From the NCBI RefSeq assembly GCF_006539525.1, contig NZ_BJNE01000010.1, forward strand, positions 1 to 64,000: DNA of 64,000 nt, written 5' to 3'. The stretch comes from Glutamicibacter nicotianae (lineage in GTDB: Bacteria > Actinomycetota > Actinomycetes > Actinomycetales > Micrococcaceae). The translations under genes and the position numbers were made by a program. Shown piece by piece: positions 19,444-28,595 of this stretch. The notes under the pieces were generated by a model. The model was given only the letters and a program-made list of their open reading frames with translations, was not told the origin of the DNA and did no database searches. Position 1 is the first letter of the stretch; every line of letters begins with the position of its first letter.

Positions 19444-20982
19444 CTAATCCGCGGTATCGTCGACTTCCGGGGCCTTCGGTTCAGGAAGCGGCACGTAGGG
19501 CATCGAGATGGACATCGTTGCGCCTCCGCCGGGGGTATCGGCCAACGCCACCGAACCACCGTGCTGCTGGACGATGGCCGCGACGATTGCCAAGCCCAGT
19601 CCGGAACCGCCGGTCTCGCGATGGCGCGAGCTGTCGGAGCGGTAGAAGCGTTCGAAGATCCGCTTGGAGTCTTCGGACGGGATGCCCGGGCCATGGTCGC
19701 GGACCTCGACGACTGCGTCCATCGTTCCGGCCACCAGTGAACGCACGCCCACGGCAATTTCCAGCGGGGAACCTTCCGGGGTGTAGCGCAGCGCATTGGT
19801 GAGCAGGTTGGCAATGATCTGCCGGATCCTGGCGTCATCGCCGACGGTGCTGGCCGGGCTTGGCCGGTCGGAGGTCAGCCCGACGAGCTTGACGGTGCGG
19901 TCAGGTGCGCGGACCTTGGTGTCTTCCACCGCGTCCTGGCCGAGGACCAGCAGGTCCACCGGCTGCCGTTCCATGGGGCGTTGCTCGTCCAGGCGGGCGA
20001 GCATCAACAGGTCCTCGACGAGACGCGCCATGCGCTTGGATTCGCCTTCGATGCGGCTCATCGCCGAATCCATGGCTTCCGGATCCGCCAGCCCGCCGTA
20101 GCGATAGAACTCAGAGTAGCCCTGGATGGTCACCAACGGGGTGCGCAGCTCATGCGAGGCATCCTGGATGAAGCGGCGCATCTTCTGCTCGGAGGCCTCG
20201 CGGTCGTTGAACGCCTTTTCGATCTGGGCCAGCATGGCGTTCAGCGAGCGGGAAAGCCTGCCCACTTCGGTCTCTGCCGGGTAGTCCTTCACGCGTTGGG
20301 ACAGGTCGCCGTCGGCGATCATCGACGCGGTGCGCTCCACATTGATCAGCGGCTTGAGCGAACGCCCGGTGAGGCCATAGGCGATCATCGACATCAGCAG
20401 CGCGGCGAGCGTGCCGGTGGAGAGCACCAGCACCGCGGTCTGGTTCACGGTGCGGTTCACATTGTCCAGCGGCAGGGACAAGAACAGGTTCAGCTCGCTG
20501 CTCTTCAGCGGTATCATGACCGTGCGCCAGCCAGCGGAGGTGGGGAAAGCACCGGGAACCGTGGCTGGGGAATTCGGGTGGGCCGCCAGCTGCTGGATCT
20601 GTTCCATGTTCAGCAACGGCAAATCCGTGCCGTTGGATGGGCCCACCCGCGAACGCGGCATCACGTAGACGATCTCGCCATCCTGGTCGCGGATGTCGGC
20701 GTAGGCGCTGCTCAGCCCCAGCAGCGTGGCATCGACGTCCAGCGCGTCATGGCTGCCGTTGTCCTCGTTCAGGGAGTAGAGGTAGGCCTTGTTGAGCCCG
20801 TAGGCCATCGTCGACTTGGACACGTTCAGCTGCTTGTCGATCTGGCTGGTCATCGCGATCCTCAGCGTGTGCGCTGAGCCGATGGCGGTAGCGAAGATCG
20901 CGACGATCATCAGGCCAAGCATGACCGCGACCAGCTTCGTCCGCAGCGAGGTGCGGCGCCACTGGGCTCGAAATGACTTCAT
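19444..20982 (-). CDS. Sensor histidine kinase
   Basis: A 512-residue membrane kinase. TM1 spans about 17-37, an extracytoplasmic sensor region 40-180, TM2 183-204, and a HAMP domain about 205-258. HisKA has the phospho-His277 in DASHELRTPLV, and the ATPase domain carries N (ANLLTNALRYTP), G1 (EVRDHGPGI) and G2 (GGSGLGLAIV). It resembles the MprB/TrcS-type kinases of actinobacteria. The response-regulator gene is 52 bases upstream. The signal is unknown. Confidence 0.93.
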   Translation of the reverse strand: MKSFRAQWRRTSLRTKLVAVMLGLMIVAIFATAIGSAHTLRIAMTSQIDKQLNVSKSTMAYGLNKAYLYSLNEDNGSHDALDVDATLLGLSSAYADIRDQDGEIVYVMPRSRVGPSNGTDLPLLNMEQIQQLAAHPNSPATVPGAFPTSAGWRTVMIPLKSSELNLFLSLPLDNVNRTVNQTAVLVLSTGTLAALLMSMIAYGLTGRSLKPLINVERTASMIADGDLSQRVKDYPAETEVGRLSRSLNAMLAQIEKAFNDREASEQKMRRFIQDASHELRTPLVTIQGYSEFYRYGGLADPEAMDSAMSRIEGESKRMARLVEDLLMLARLDEQRPMERQPVDLLVLGQDAVEDTKVRAPDRTVKLVGLTSDRPSPASTVGDDARIRQIIANLLTNALRYTPEGSPLEIAVGVRSLVAGTMDAVVEVRDHGPGIPSEDSKRIFERFYRSDSSRHRETGGSGLGLAIVAAIVQQHGGSVALADTPGGGATMSISMPYVPLPEPKAPEVDDTAD

Positions 20983-21034
20983 ATGGTGACTTTACAAGGC
21001 CTTCAACTATTGGCGCGGACCGTTACATGTGCCG

Positions 21035-21742
21035 CTAGCGGCGGTCCGGGGTGCGCATCAGGTAGCCGACGCCGCGCTTGGTCTGGATCAGTGCTGGCCA
21101 TTCCGGGCGGTCCACCTTGCGGCGCAGGTAGGAGATGTATGACTCGACGATCGAGGCATCGCCGTTGAAGTCGTATTCCCACACGTGGTCCAGGATCTGC
21201 GACTTGGACAGCACGCGGTTCGGATTCATCATCAGGTAGCGCAGCAGCTTGAATTCGGTGGGGGAGAGATCGATGATCTCGCCGGCGCGGCGGACCTCGT
21301 GCGCGTCGTCATCTAGTTCAAGGTCGGCAACGACAATCGTCGCGTTCTCGTCCTCGCCGCTGGCGGTGCGGCGCAGCACGGCACGGATGCGGGCTACGAC
21401 CTCGTCCAAGCTGAATGGCTTGGTGACATAGTCGTCGCCGCCGACGGTCAGGCCGGTGACCTTGTCATTGGTGTCATCGCGGGCGGTCAGGAACAGCACC
21501 GGGAAGTGGCGTCCGGCGGCGCGTAGCTTGCGGGTGATGGTGAAGCCGTCCATGTCCGGAAGCATGACGTCCAGGACAGCCAGGTCGGGTTCCTCGGCCT
21601 CGACGGCCGCGAGGGCTTCGCGCCCGTTGGCGGCAGCGACAACTTCGAAGCCTGCAAAGCGCAGGGAAGTGGAGAGCAGTTCGCGGATGTTCGGCTCGTC
21701 GTCAACAACGAGAAGTTTTGCCTCAGCAGTTTTTGGACTCAT
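21035..21742 (-). CDS. OmpR-family response regulator
   Basis: A 235-residue regulator. The receiver domain has the acidic pair in VVDDEP, phospho-acceptor Asp58 (AVLDVMLPDMDGF) and Lys in YVTKPFSLDE. The C-terminal winged helix (about 138-232) contains DLSPTEFKLLRYLM and YISYLRRKVD. ATG 21742 begins the receiver domain; the 40-codon longer frame is not supported. It is transcribed with the kinase gene immediately downstream. Confidence 0.95.
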   Translation of the reverse strand: MSPKTAEAKLLVVDDEPNIRELLSTSLRFAGFEVVAAANGREALAAVEAEEPDLAVLDVMLPDMDGFTITRKLRAAGRHFPVLFLTARDDTNDKVTGLTVGGDDYVTKPFSLDEVVARIRAVLRRTASGEDENATIVVADLELDDDAHEVRRAGEIIDLSPTEFKLLRYLMMNPNRVLSKSQILDHVWEYDFNGDASIVESYISYLRRKVDRPEWPALIQTKRGVGYLMRTPDRR

Positions 21743-21800
21743 GAATCCCAGTGTGCCGAAGTAGTCTGGGAGTCTCCTGAGCGAATCCTGGGGTAGCTGC

Positions 21801-22019
21801 TTAGTTTTTCCGGCGCTTGGCGATGTTTCCGAAGACCACGATGGCGGCCAGGATGAATGCAATGGGCAAGCCTACGCGCGCGAAGAGCATGAGCACGGGC
21901 GGGATGGCGATCTCCTGGAAATAGAAGACGAGAGTTCCAATTAGCGCCAGGGTGGAAAGGATGGCGATGATGATCGCCAAGCGGGACAGTGCAGTCATGG
22001 TTTTGGATGAATCGCTCAC
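21801..22019 (-). CDS. Small two-helix membrane protein
   Basis: A 72-residue hypothetical protein with two hydrophobic segments (LSRLAIIIAILSTLALIGTL near 10-30 and LPIAFILAAIVVF near 50-62) and a positively charged C-terminus (AKRRKN). It probably starts at GTG 22019; the longer open frame has a proline/serine-rich unlikely extension. It lies 58 bases upstream of the response regulator on the same strand. Function unknown. Confidence 0.6.
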   Translation of the reverse strand: MSDSSKTMTALSRLAIIIAILSTLALIGTLVFYFQEIAIPPVLMLFARVGLPIAFILAAIVVFGNIAKRRKN

Positions 22020-22274
22020 GGTACCAAGTTTAGCCGTGGAGCCCGGGCTGGCGGTGCCGAATGCCGAGAACGGCGGGCAAAGATGAATTCCGCGTGCCAG
22101 TGATGACATAATCTTAGATAAAGGACTTCAACCGATCCAGCAGATTGAGCACCCGGCAAAAAAGCACAGAAGAATTCCGGCAGTGGCTCCGTTGGATCGA
22201 ACATATGAATATGCATGGCGCTGAGCCGGCCTCGGCCATGCAGCTTAGTTAAAGAACGAACGAGGTAAATGATC

Positions 22275-22658
22275 ATGCCTAGCGGCAAGGTTAAGTGGTA
22301 CGAAAAGGCCAAGGGCTTCGGTTTCATCACCGCAGAAGACGGCAAGGAAATCTACGTCAATGCCGCGGCATTGCCCGAAGGCGTGCATGACCTGCGCCCC
22401 GGAACCCGATTGGAATTCGGCGTTGCCGAAGGCCGTCGCGGACCGCAGGCGCTGAGCCTGCGCCTGCTGGAAGCGGCCCCATCGGTAGCTCGCGCCAAGC
22501 GCAAGAAGCCCGAAGACGAAGCCGTGCTGATCGAGGATCTAATTAAGCTGCTCGACAACGTTTCCAATAGCTTGCGCAATGGGCGTTATCCTGAACAGGC
22601 ATATGGCAAGAAGGTTGCTACCGTGCTTCGCGCGGTAGCCGACGATCTGGACGCATAA
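22275..22658 (+). CDS. Cold-shock domain protein with C-terminal extension
   Basis: A 127-residue protein. Residues 1-67 form a CspA-type domain with RNP1 KGFGFI and RNP2 EIYVNA (the latter usually VFVH), in GKVKWYEKAKGFGFI. About 60 further residues include a charged segment (RAKRKKPEDEAVLIEDLIKL). Actinobacterial CspB-like proteins share this longer form. ATG 22275 was chosen over ATG 22269 because it is 9 bases from GAGG. A DUF3027 gene follows after 3 bases, likely in the same operon. Confidence 0.9.
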   Translation: MPSGKVKWYEKAKGFGFITAEDGKEIYVNAAALPEGVHDLRPGTRLEFGVAEGRRGPQALSLRLLEAAPSVARAKRKKPEDEAVLIEDLIKLLDNVSNSLRNGRYPEQAYGKKVATVLRAVADDLDA

Positions 22659-22661
22659 ATA

Positions 22662-23279
22662 ATGGCCCGTAAACCCAAGTTGGACACCATCCTCGCCGAA
22701 GCAGTGGATGCTGCTCGCGGCGCGCTCGCAGAAATTGCCGGTGCGTCGGAAGTCGGCGAACACCTAGGCGTCACGGCGGAAGGTGAGCGACTTGTCACCC
22801 ATCGTTTTGTCTCCCAGAAAACGGGATATCAAGGATGGACCTGGTTTGCCACGCTTGCGCGGGTGCCACGGGCCAAGTCCAAGGATCTGACGGTGTGCGA
22901 AGTGGGCATCATCGCAGGGGAGCAGTCACTGCTGGCCCCGGCCTGGGTGCCATGGGCAGACCGCCTGGCCAAGGAAGAGATTGAAGCAGCCAAGGCGGCG
23001 GAAGCCGCAGAAGCCGCAGGAGACGGGGCTGGATCCGGCAACGAAGCTGAAGCAGCCGAATCCGCGAAGCCGGCGGAGAATCCGGAAGCATCGGAGCCAG
23101 CAGCTGAGGCGAAGGACCAGGACGCCGAAACCGAAGCGGTGAATGCCGAGAACGATGATGAGGCTTCGCAGCCGCACAAGTCGCCAGCTCGTCGCCAGGT
23201 GCGTCGCCGCCGCACCGCGCAGCGCACGGCAGCCCGCCGCAGGGCAGCGCAGCGCAACCGCACGCGCAAGGAAAGCTAA
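22662..23279 (+). CDS. DUF3027 family protein
   Basis: A 205-residue actinobacterial protein of unknown function. The N-terminal 110 residues (HRFVSQKTGYQGWTWFATLA, VCEVGIIAGEQSLLAPAWVPW) match DUF3027. The rest is an Ala/Glu-rich low-complexity region followed by an Arg-rich tail (about 20 Arg/Lys in the last 35 residues), suggesting nucleic-acid or ribosome contact. It begins 3 bases after the cold-shock gene, and this pairing is conserved in actinobacteria. A long terminator follows. Confidence 0.85.
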   Translation: MARKPKLDTILAEAVDAARGALAEIAGASEVGEHLGVTAEGERLVTHRFVSQKTGYQGWTWFATLARVPRAKSKDLTVCEVGIIAGEQSLLAPAWVPWADRLAKEEIEAAKAAEAAEAAGDGAGSGNEAEAAESAKPAENPEASEPAAEAKDQDAETEAVNAENDDEASQPHKSPARRQVRRRRTAQRTAARRRAAQRNRTRKES

Positions 23280-23290
23280 GCAGCAGCGAA

Positions 23291-23335
23291 AAAGACCTTC
23301 GCGCAACGATGATGAATCGTTGCGCGAAGGTCTTT
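23291..23335. terminator. Bidirectional terminator between DUF3027 gene and serC
   Basis: A perfect 20-base-pair stem (23291-23310 with 23316-23335) with a 5-base loop. AAA/TTT ends flank it on both strands, so it can serve both convergent genes. Confidence 0.9.
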
Positions 23336-23351
23336 GGCCTTAATCGGCGGC

Positions 23352-24473
23352 TTAGAGCTGTTCGATCACGTAGTCGATGCACTTGAGCAGTGCCTCGACA
23401 TCGCTTGGCTCAATTGCAACGAACGTGGCGATACGCAGCTGGTTGCGACCGAGCTTGCGGTATGGCTCCACGTCGACAACGCCATTGGCGCGCAGCGCCT
23501 TGGCAATTGCCGAGGCATCGACCGAGTCGTCGAAGTCGATGGTGGAGATGACATTCGAGCGGTGCGCCGGGTTGGCAACATAGGGCGAAGCGACGTCGGA
23601 AGCCTCGGCCCAATCACGGATCTTGCCCGCCGATTCCGCGGTGCGCTGCGCTGCCCACTTCAGGCCGCCGTTGGCATTGATCCACTTGATCTGTGCGTCC
23701 AGTCCGACCAGGGTGGTCAGCGAGGGGGTGTTGTAGGTCTGGTTCTTCAAGGAGTTATCCAGCGCGGTCGCCAGGTTCAAGAAGTCCGGGATCCAGCGGT
23801 CGGTTGCCGCGATTTCCTCGATGCGGGCAATGGCAGCAGGGGAGACGAAGGCGAGCCACAGGCCGCCGTCCGAGGCGAAGTTCTTCTGCGGAGCGAAGTA
23901 GTACACGTCGGTTTCGGCCAGATCGACATCCAGGCCGCCGGCGGCGCTGGTTGCGTCAATGACTACCAGCGCATCATCATTGGCGCCAGGAAGGCGCTTG
24001 ATTGGGGCCGCAGCGCCGGTGGAGGTCTCGTTGTGCGGCCATGCGTAGAGGTCTACGTCGGCTTCGGCGACTGGCTCGGGAACGGTGCCCGGCTCGCCGA
24101 CAATGATCGAGGAAGGCTCCAGGAACGGTGCCTTGTCGGTGGCCTTGGCGAACTTCGAGCCGAATTCGCCGAAGGACAGGTGCTGCGCCTTGGAGCGGAC
24201 CAGGCTGAATGCTGCGGCGTCCCAGAATGCGGTGGAGCCACCTACGCCGAGGAGAACTTCGTACCCTTCGGGAGCGTTGAACATTTCCTTCAAGCCGTCC
24301 TGAACCGAAGCGACGAGGTTCTTGACCGGAGCTTGGCGGTGGGACGTGCCGAGCAATTCGGGGCCGGCATCGACGATGGCCTGGATCTGTTCTGCGCGGA
24401 CCTTGGACGGTCCTGCGCCGAATCGACCATCGGCGGGCAGAAGATTTTCTGGAATGTTGATGTCCGTGCTCAT
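23352..24473 (-). CDS. serC: Phosphoserine aminotransferase
   Basis: A 373-residue class V PLP-dependent aminotransferase that makes phosphoserine in serine biosynthesis. FGAGPSKVR opens the domain, GTSHRQAPVKNLV and LLGVGGSTAFWDAA follow, and the PLP-lysine segment is YYFAPQKNFASDGG. The sequence matches the actinobacterial SerC subgroup. ATG 24473 was chosen because it opens the conserved N-terminus, 30 codons inside the longer frame. Monocistronic. Confidence 0.95.
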   Translation of the reverse strand: MSTDINIPENLLPADGRFGAGPSKVRAEQIQAIVDAGPELLGTSHRQAPVKNLVASVQDGLKEMFNAPEGYEVLLGVGGSTAFWDAAAFSLVRSKAQHLSFGEFGSKFAKATDKAPFLEPSSIIVGEPGTVPEPVAEADVDLYAWPHNETSTGAAAPIKRLPGANDDALVVIDATSAAGGLDVDLAETDVYYFAPQKNFASDGGLWLAFVSPAAIARIEEIAATDRWIPDFLNLATALDNSLKNQTYNTPSLTTLVGLDAQIKWINANGGLKWAAQRTAESAGKIRDWAEASDVASPYVANPAHRSNVISTIDFDDSVDASAIAKALRANGVVDVEPYRKLGRNQLRIATFVAIEPSDVEALLKCIDYVIEQL

Positions 24474-24733
24474 CGCGCTCCTCTTGTAGCGATAGATTGA
24501 AGTGCCATGTCGGCCACTATTACCCGTGGTTCGGAATATTGATAGATAGCCTTGGCGTTTCAATAGCTATCTTCGCAAATAGCGGGGGGTCGTGAGAAAA
24601 GCGCGTCGGTCGGTTACGCCGAAGGCTTGGCGGGTTACAGAGCTTTCTGTCGCTCCAACCAAGTAGAGTGGGGTATTGACGCCACGTATTTTTCGAGCGA
24701 ACTTATTTGTTGTGACTTCCAGGAGCGGCTGCT

Positions 24734-25432
24734 GTGTCTGATCTTATCGATACAACCGAGATGTATCTGCGTACCATTCTTGAGCTTCAAGAAGAGGAGA
24801 TCGTGGCACTGCGTGCCCGAATCGCAGAGCGTCTTGGCCACTCGGGCCCGACTGTGTCGCAGACGGTTGCGCGCATGGAGCGCGACGGCCTGGTTATCGT
24901 ATCGACCGATCGCCACCTTGCGTTGACCGAGAAAGGTCACGAATTGGCCACGGGCGTGATGCGCAAGCATCGTTTAGCGGAGCGCCTGCTCTCGGACATC
25001 ATCGGCTTGGACTGGGAATACGTGCACGATGAAGCGTGCCGCTGGGAGCACGTCATGAGTGAGCGTGTTGAGCGCCGGCTCTTCGACCTACTTGGCAAGC
25101 CAACCGTGTCGCCATATGGCAACCCGATGCCGGGTCTGGAAGTCCTCGGTGGCCCTAATGTGGGCGAAATCTCACATGAGGTCGAGAATTTGGATGATGC
25201 GCTGTTGTCCGGAAACGTCGGCCCGGTGGCGATTGAGCGTCTGGCCGAACCGATCCAAACCGACCCAATCCTGCTCGGACAACTGAACGAAGGTGGAATC
25301 CGCCCGGGTGCGATTGTCACCTTGGAGCGCGCCGACGACTACGTTGTCGTGCGTGTGGATGGCATCGAAGGCGCGCTGGAGCTGCCGGTTGAGGTCAGTG
25401 CCCACGTATTTGTAAAGTCCCTGAAAAGATAA
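24734..25432 (+). CDS. DtxR/IdeR-family metal-dependent regulator
   Basis: A 232-residue iron- or manganese-responsive repressor. The N-terminal winged helix holds HSGPTVSQTVARMERDGLV. The metal-binding and dimerisation domain has Met10 in TEMYLRT and the CxxEH-type segment ACRWEHVMS. A C-terminal SH3-like/FeoA domain runs from about 155 to 230. The residues match DtxR/IdeR metal sites. The GTG start has AGGAG 9 bases upstream. No neighbouring iron-uptake genes are in the window; its regulon is elsewhere. Confidence 0.92.
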   Translation: MSDLIDTTEMYLRTILELQEEEIVALRARIAERLGHSGPTVSQTVARMERDGLVIVSTDRHLALTEKGHELATGVMRKHRLAERLLSDIIGLDWEYVHDEACRWEHVMSERVERRLFDLLGKPTVSPYGNPMPGLEVLGGPNVGEISHEVENLDDALLSGNVGPVAIERLAEPIQTDPILLGQLNEGGIRPGAIVTLERADDYVVVRVDGIEGALELPVEVSAHVFVKSLKR

Positions 25433-25509
25433 CGAAATTGTAACTTTCGGCGTTGACAGGTAGCGTTAATCATCGAAGCTAGCGAACTAGCTAGCTCTAT
25501 CCATTTCTG

Positions 25510-25675
25510 GTGCGACCGCCTAGTGTTGCCCTGCGCCAGAAACGGTCACCAAATCTTGAGGGCAATAACGGGGGACCCACTTTCCGGCGTGCAAACGTCT
25601 TGGGGTGAAGTTCTGCGTGAAGCAGGCCGGCTGATTCTCTGTAGCCGAACCCGACAGCTAACTTCGTAGGCGCAA
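25510..25675 (+). promoter_or_regulatory. c-di-AMP riboswitch (ydaO-yuaA type), upstream of M23 peptidase gene
   Basis: The 5' leader holds the conserved ydaO blocks in order: CGGGGGACCCAC (25569-25580), GGGGTGAAG (25602-25610) and CGAACCCGACAGCTAAC near 25646-25662 followed by CGTAGGCG. It ends about 16 bases before the TTG start. Boundaries are approximate. Confidence 0.85.
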
Positions 25676-25691
25676 CAGTGAGAGGAATGTT

Positions 25692-26738
25692 TTGGTAGAA
25701 ACCAAGACTGCGGGACGTCGCCGCGCTGCCGACGTTGAAGTAGATGTGATTGCAGAAGTCACCGCTTCGACGATCGAGCGCACCGGCGGGCGCCGGGCAG
25801 CACGAGCTGCTGCCACCGTCCCGATGATTGCACCGGTCAAGCCGGTCCATGCAGATTTTGTTGGTCGACGCTTCGACTCCATGCAGCGCTACGGCGTTGC
25901 GCCTAACCAGGCCCTGCTTGCAGGCAAGGACACCGCGAGCAATGTCGTTGCCTTGCCAGGAGCTGTTCAAGCGACTCCGAGCACCCCTGCAGCGGTTGAG
26001 GCTGCAGGCAATGTCGCATTCATTTCGAGCCTGAAGTCGAAGGCACAGAAGTCCACCCACCGCGGCTTCGCCCACAAGGTGGCAGCTGTCGCCGCAGTTT
26101 CGGGCTTGGCGCTGGCTGCCGTAACCCCGCAGCTTTCGGGTGGTGCGGGCGAGAACACGGCTGGCGAGATTGCCGCTCAGCGCACCGCCACTTCCGCAGT
26201 TGTGGATGTCAAGGCGCCAACTGCAAATGCGGAACTGTCCGTCGAACGCGCAGCCTTGACCTCGGAGCTGAACCCCGAGGTTGCCAAGGAAGAGAAATTC
26301 GCCGAGGTCATGACCGCCTCGGGCGGTAGCATCACGGCTATCAAGGACACTTCGGGTCTGCTTGCTGCGCCAGTTACTACGCAGCGCATCACCTCTTCGT
26401 TCGGGCACCGCAAGAACCCAACCGGTCCTGGATTCATGATCCACAGCGGTACCGATTACGGTGTGCCGAGCGGTACCAAGGTGTACGCGGCAGCTGACGG
26501 CGTAGTGACCGTATCCGGCTGGGCCGGGCACTCCGGCAACCGGATCACGCTTGACCACGGCAACGGCCTGGAGACCGGTTACAGCCACAACAGCAAGCTG
26601 GTTGTGAAGGTCGGTCAGAAGGTTAAGCGCGGTGACGTCGTTGCATTGGCTGGCAGCACCGGCAACTCGACCGGACCTCACGTGCACTTTGAAGTGATCG
26701 TTAACGGCCAGTTCAAAGACCCAGCAGGTTGGTTATAA
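25692..26738 (+). CDS. M23 family peptidoglycan endopeptidase
   Basis: A 348-residue exported hydrolase. A hydrophobic stretch near residues 120-145 (VAAVAAVSGLALAAVTP) after an RRR-rich N-terminus is a plausible signal or anchor. The C-terminal 115 residues form the lysostaphin-like domain with zinc ligands in HSGTDYG and HVHFEV, and it cuts peptide cross-links. The TTG start has GAGAGGA upstream. A c-di-AMP riboswitch controls it, and an NlpC/P60 gene with its own riboswitch follows. Confidence 0.92.
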   Translation: MVETKTAGRRRAADVEVDVIAEVTASTIERTGGRRAARAAATVPMIAPVKPVHADFVGRRFDSMQRYGVAPNQALLAGKDTASNVVALPGAVQATPSTPAAVEAAGNVAFISSLKSKAQKSTHRGFAHKVAAVAAVSGLALAAVTPQLSGGAGENTAGEIAAQRTATSAVVDVKAPTANAELSVERAALTSELNPEVAKEEKFAEVMTASGGSITAIKDTSGLLAAPVTTQRITSSFGHRKNPTGPGFMIHSGTDYGVPSGTKVYAAADGVVTVSGWAGHSGNRITLDHGNGLETGYSHNSKLVVKVGQKVKRGDVVALAGSTGNSTGPHVHFEVIVNGQFKDPAGWL

Positions 26739-26864
26739 CGACGTTCGTCACCATTCCGTGATCAAAACGTGACATTTCAAAAAACTTCCTATAGTCTTGT
26801 ATGCGTGCCATGGGGATCCCTGGGCATCATTGCGTGAGAACCGAGCACTGCCAACACGCAATGA

Positions 26865-27024
26865 GTAGTTATACACAACTCGTACGGCAGTGGCGGGGGA
26901 ACCAATATCGGGTGGTTAGTTTTGGCTGACAACCCTAGGGGTGAAGTGGATAGAGAAGGCAACTTCGAATCCACCGAGGTAACTCCACTTCGAACCCGAC
27001 AGCTTACCTCGTAGGTATCAAGGA
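26865..27024 (+). promoter_or_regulatory. c-di-AMP riboswitch (ydaO-yuaA type), upstream of NlpC/P60 gene
   Basis: Contains GGCGGGGGAACC (26892-26903), CCTAGGGGTGAAGTGGA (26934-26950) and CGAACCCGACAGCTTACCTCG (26991-27011), the same ordered blocks as the first copy. It lies between the M23 gene and the next CDS. Boundaries are approximate. Confidence 0.85.
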
Positions 27025-27035
27025 GAGGCAATACT

Positions 27036-27869
27036 TTGACCAAGAGTCATGCACGCGGACGTCGCCGCGCCGACGTACCACGCACTAATTCGCTACAGGC
27101 GATTTCACAGGCCGTAGCATCCAACGCTGGCTCGGTGGGACGCCAGGCAGCCGTTGTCGCAGCAGCATCCGGCTTGATCGTTACTCTCGGTGTGCCAGGT
27201 CAGGCAACCGCACCACGTGACGTTTCCGCAGCGCCTGTCGACACCATCAACCCAGAGCGTGTCGCAGTCAAGGCAGTGAAGGTTGCTGCCGACAAGAAGG
27301 CTGACGTCGAGATCGAGCGCGCTAGCTTCACTGCTGAAGAGAAGCCAGAGCCAGTTGTCATCGCAGTTTCGAATGACATCACCCCGACTACCCGCAACAG
27401 CAACTCGGGCAGCTCGGATTCGATGGCACCAATGACTCGTCAGAGCCGTTCGGGTGGACAGGAATCGGCTCCGCAGCAGCAGCAGCAGGCCCAGCCAAAG
27501 GCTGAAACCAAGGTTCAGACTTCCAACCTTTCGGGCATCGCAGCAACCGCTGCCAAGTACGTTGGAGTTCCATACGTATGGGGCGGCAACGGCCCAAGCG
27601 GCTGGGATTGCTCCGGCTTCGTCAAGTACGTCTACGCACAGCACGGCATCAACATTGCTCGCGGCACCTCGGCCATCCTCGGATCCGGCCAGTTCGTTCG
27701 CACCAGCAACCCTAAGCCAGGCGACCTGGTATTCCAGAACGGTGGCGGCCACGTTGGCATCTACCTCGGTGGCGGCCAGATGATCGGTGCGCAGAACCCA
27801 ACCGTGGACACCATGATCCACTCGGTTTCGCGCAACCCGCTGTACGGCTACTACACCTTGGCTGGCTAA
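27036..27869 (+). CDS. NlpC/P60 family peptidoglycan hydrolase
   Basis: A 277-residue exported cysteine peptidase that cuts peptidoglycan stem peptides. A signal-like hydrophobic segment lies at about 36-56 (RQAAVVAAASGLIVTLGVPG), then a Ser/Gln-rich linker (115-160). The catalytic domain starts at GIAATAAKYVG, with Cys192 in GWDCSGF, His239 in GGGHVGIYLG, and a third residue in the C-terminal strand. The TTG start has AAGGAGAGG upstream. It is controlled by the preceding c-di-AMP riboswitch and followed by a terminator. Confidence 0.93.
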   Translation: MTKSHARGRRRADVPRTNSLQAISQAVASNAGSVGRQAAVVAAASGLIVTLGVPGQATAPRDVSAAPVDTINPERVAVKAVKVAADKKADVEIERASFTAEEKPEPVVIAVSNDITPTTRNSNSGSSDSMAPMTRQSRSGGQESAPQQQQQAQPKAETKVQTSNLSGIAATAAKYVGVPYVWGGNGPSGWDCSGFVKYVYAQHGINIARGTSAILGSGQFVRTSNPKPGDLVFQNGGGHVGIYLGGGQMIGAQNPTVDTMIHSVSRNPLYGYYTLAG

Positions 27870-27883
27870 GCACGAAAACTTTT

Positions 27884-27928
27884 CATAGGCCATCGGATGA
27901 GAAAGACATCCGATGGCCTATGTTCGTT
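27884..27928 (+). terminator. Terminator after NlpC/P60 gene
   Basis: A perfect 16-base-pair stem (27884-27899 with 27907-27922), 7-base loop, then TTCGTTT. Confidence 0.85.
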
Positions 27929-28100
27929 TAATCAGATGAACTATGGGCGTCAAGGTGATGAAAAGAAGACAATTTCTTGGCGAGATACCCACCAATAACC
28001 GAAAGCATCGCATAGGCTAGCGCTTAGAGACACTCCGAGCAGAACGCGAGCTCCATCAATGCCAGATGGTAGCCATCGGTTCATGAAGGTAGTACGAGCA

Positions 28101-28595
28101 ATGCGAACATTGGTATTAAACGCAGGATACGAGCCACTGGCAGTAGTGACGTTCCGTCGAGCGCTAGTGCTGGTCATGACCGAGAAAGCGAGCATCGTCC
28201 TCCAAGACGATCTCGCACCCGTTCGCAGTTCTCAAGGAGATTTACCGCGGCCAACTGTCATCGTGCTGAAACGCTATGTACGACGCCCCTACCGGGACAT
28301 GCAACATGTCACCCGTAGGGGCGTTTTACGTAGGGACTCCTTCACCTGCGCCTATTGCGGCAAAGCAGCCAATACGATTGACCACGTGATCCCGCGCAGC
28401 AGGGGCGGGCAGAACACTTGGGAGAACCTCGTGGCCGCCTGCCTGCATTGCAACAGCCGCAAAGCGGACAAGATGCTCTCGCAGTTGGGATGGCAATTGC
28501 GCATTACGCCGCATCGTCCACGGGTTGCCGGGCATCTGGTTTCGGGACTGCAGCATGTTGACGCGGCGTGGGACGAATACCTGCATGCTAGCTAG
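28101..28595 (+). CDS. HNH endonuclease family protein
   Basis: A 164-residue nuclease of the McrA-like HNH fold common in actinobacteria. The N-terminus MRTLVLNAGYEPLAVVTFRRA is the family hallmark. The zinc-finger pairs CAYC and CLHC flank the catalytic segment IDHVIPRSRGG and the WENLVAACLHCNSRK motif. ATG 28101 was chosen over upstream in-frame ATGs because GAAGGT lies about 11 bases before it. The stop codon sits inside a GCTAGCT tandem repeat. The biological target is unknown. Confidence 0.88.
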   Translation: MRTLVLNAGYEPLAVVTFRRALVLVMTEKASIVLQDDLAPVRSSQGDLPRPTVIVLKRYVRRPYRDMQHVTRRGVLRRDSFTCAYCGKAANTIDHVIPRSRGGQNTWENLVAACLHCNSRKADKMLSQLGWQLRITPHRPRVAGHLVSGLQHVDAAWDEYLHAS

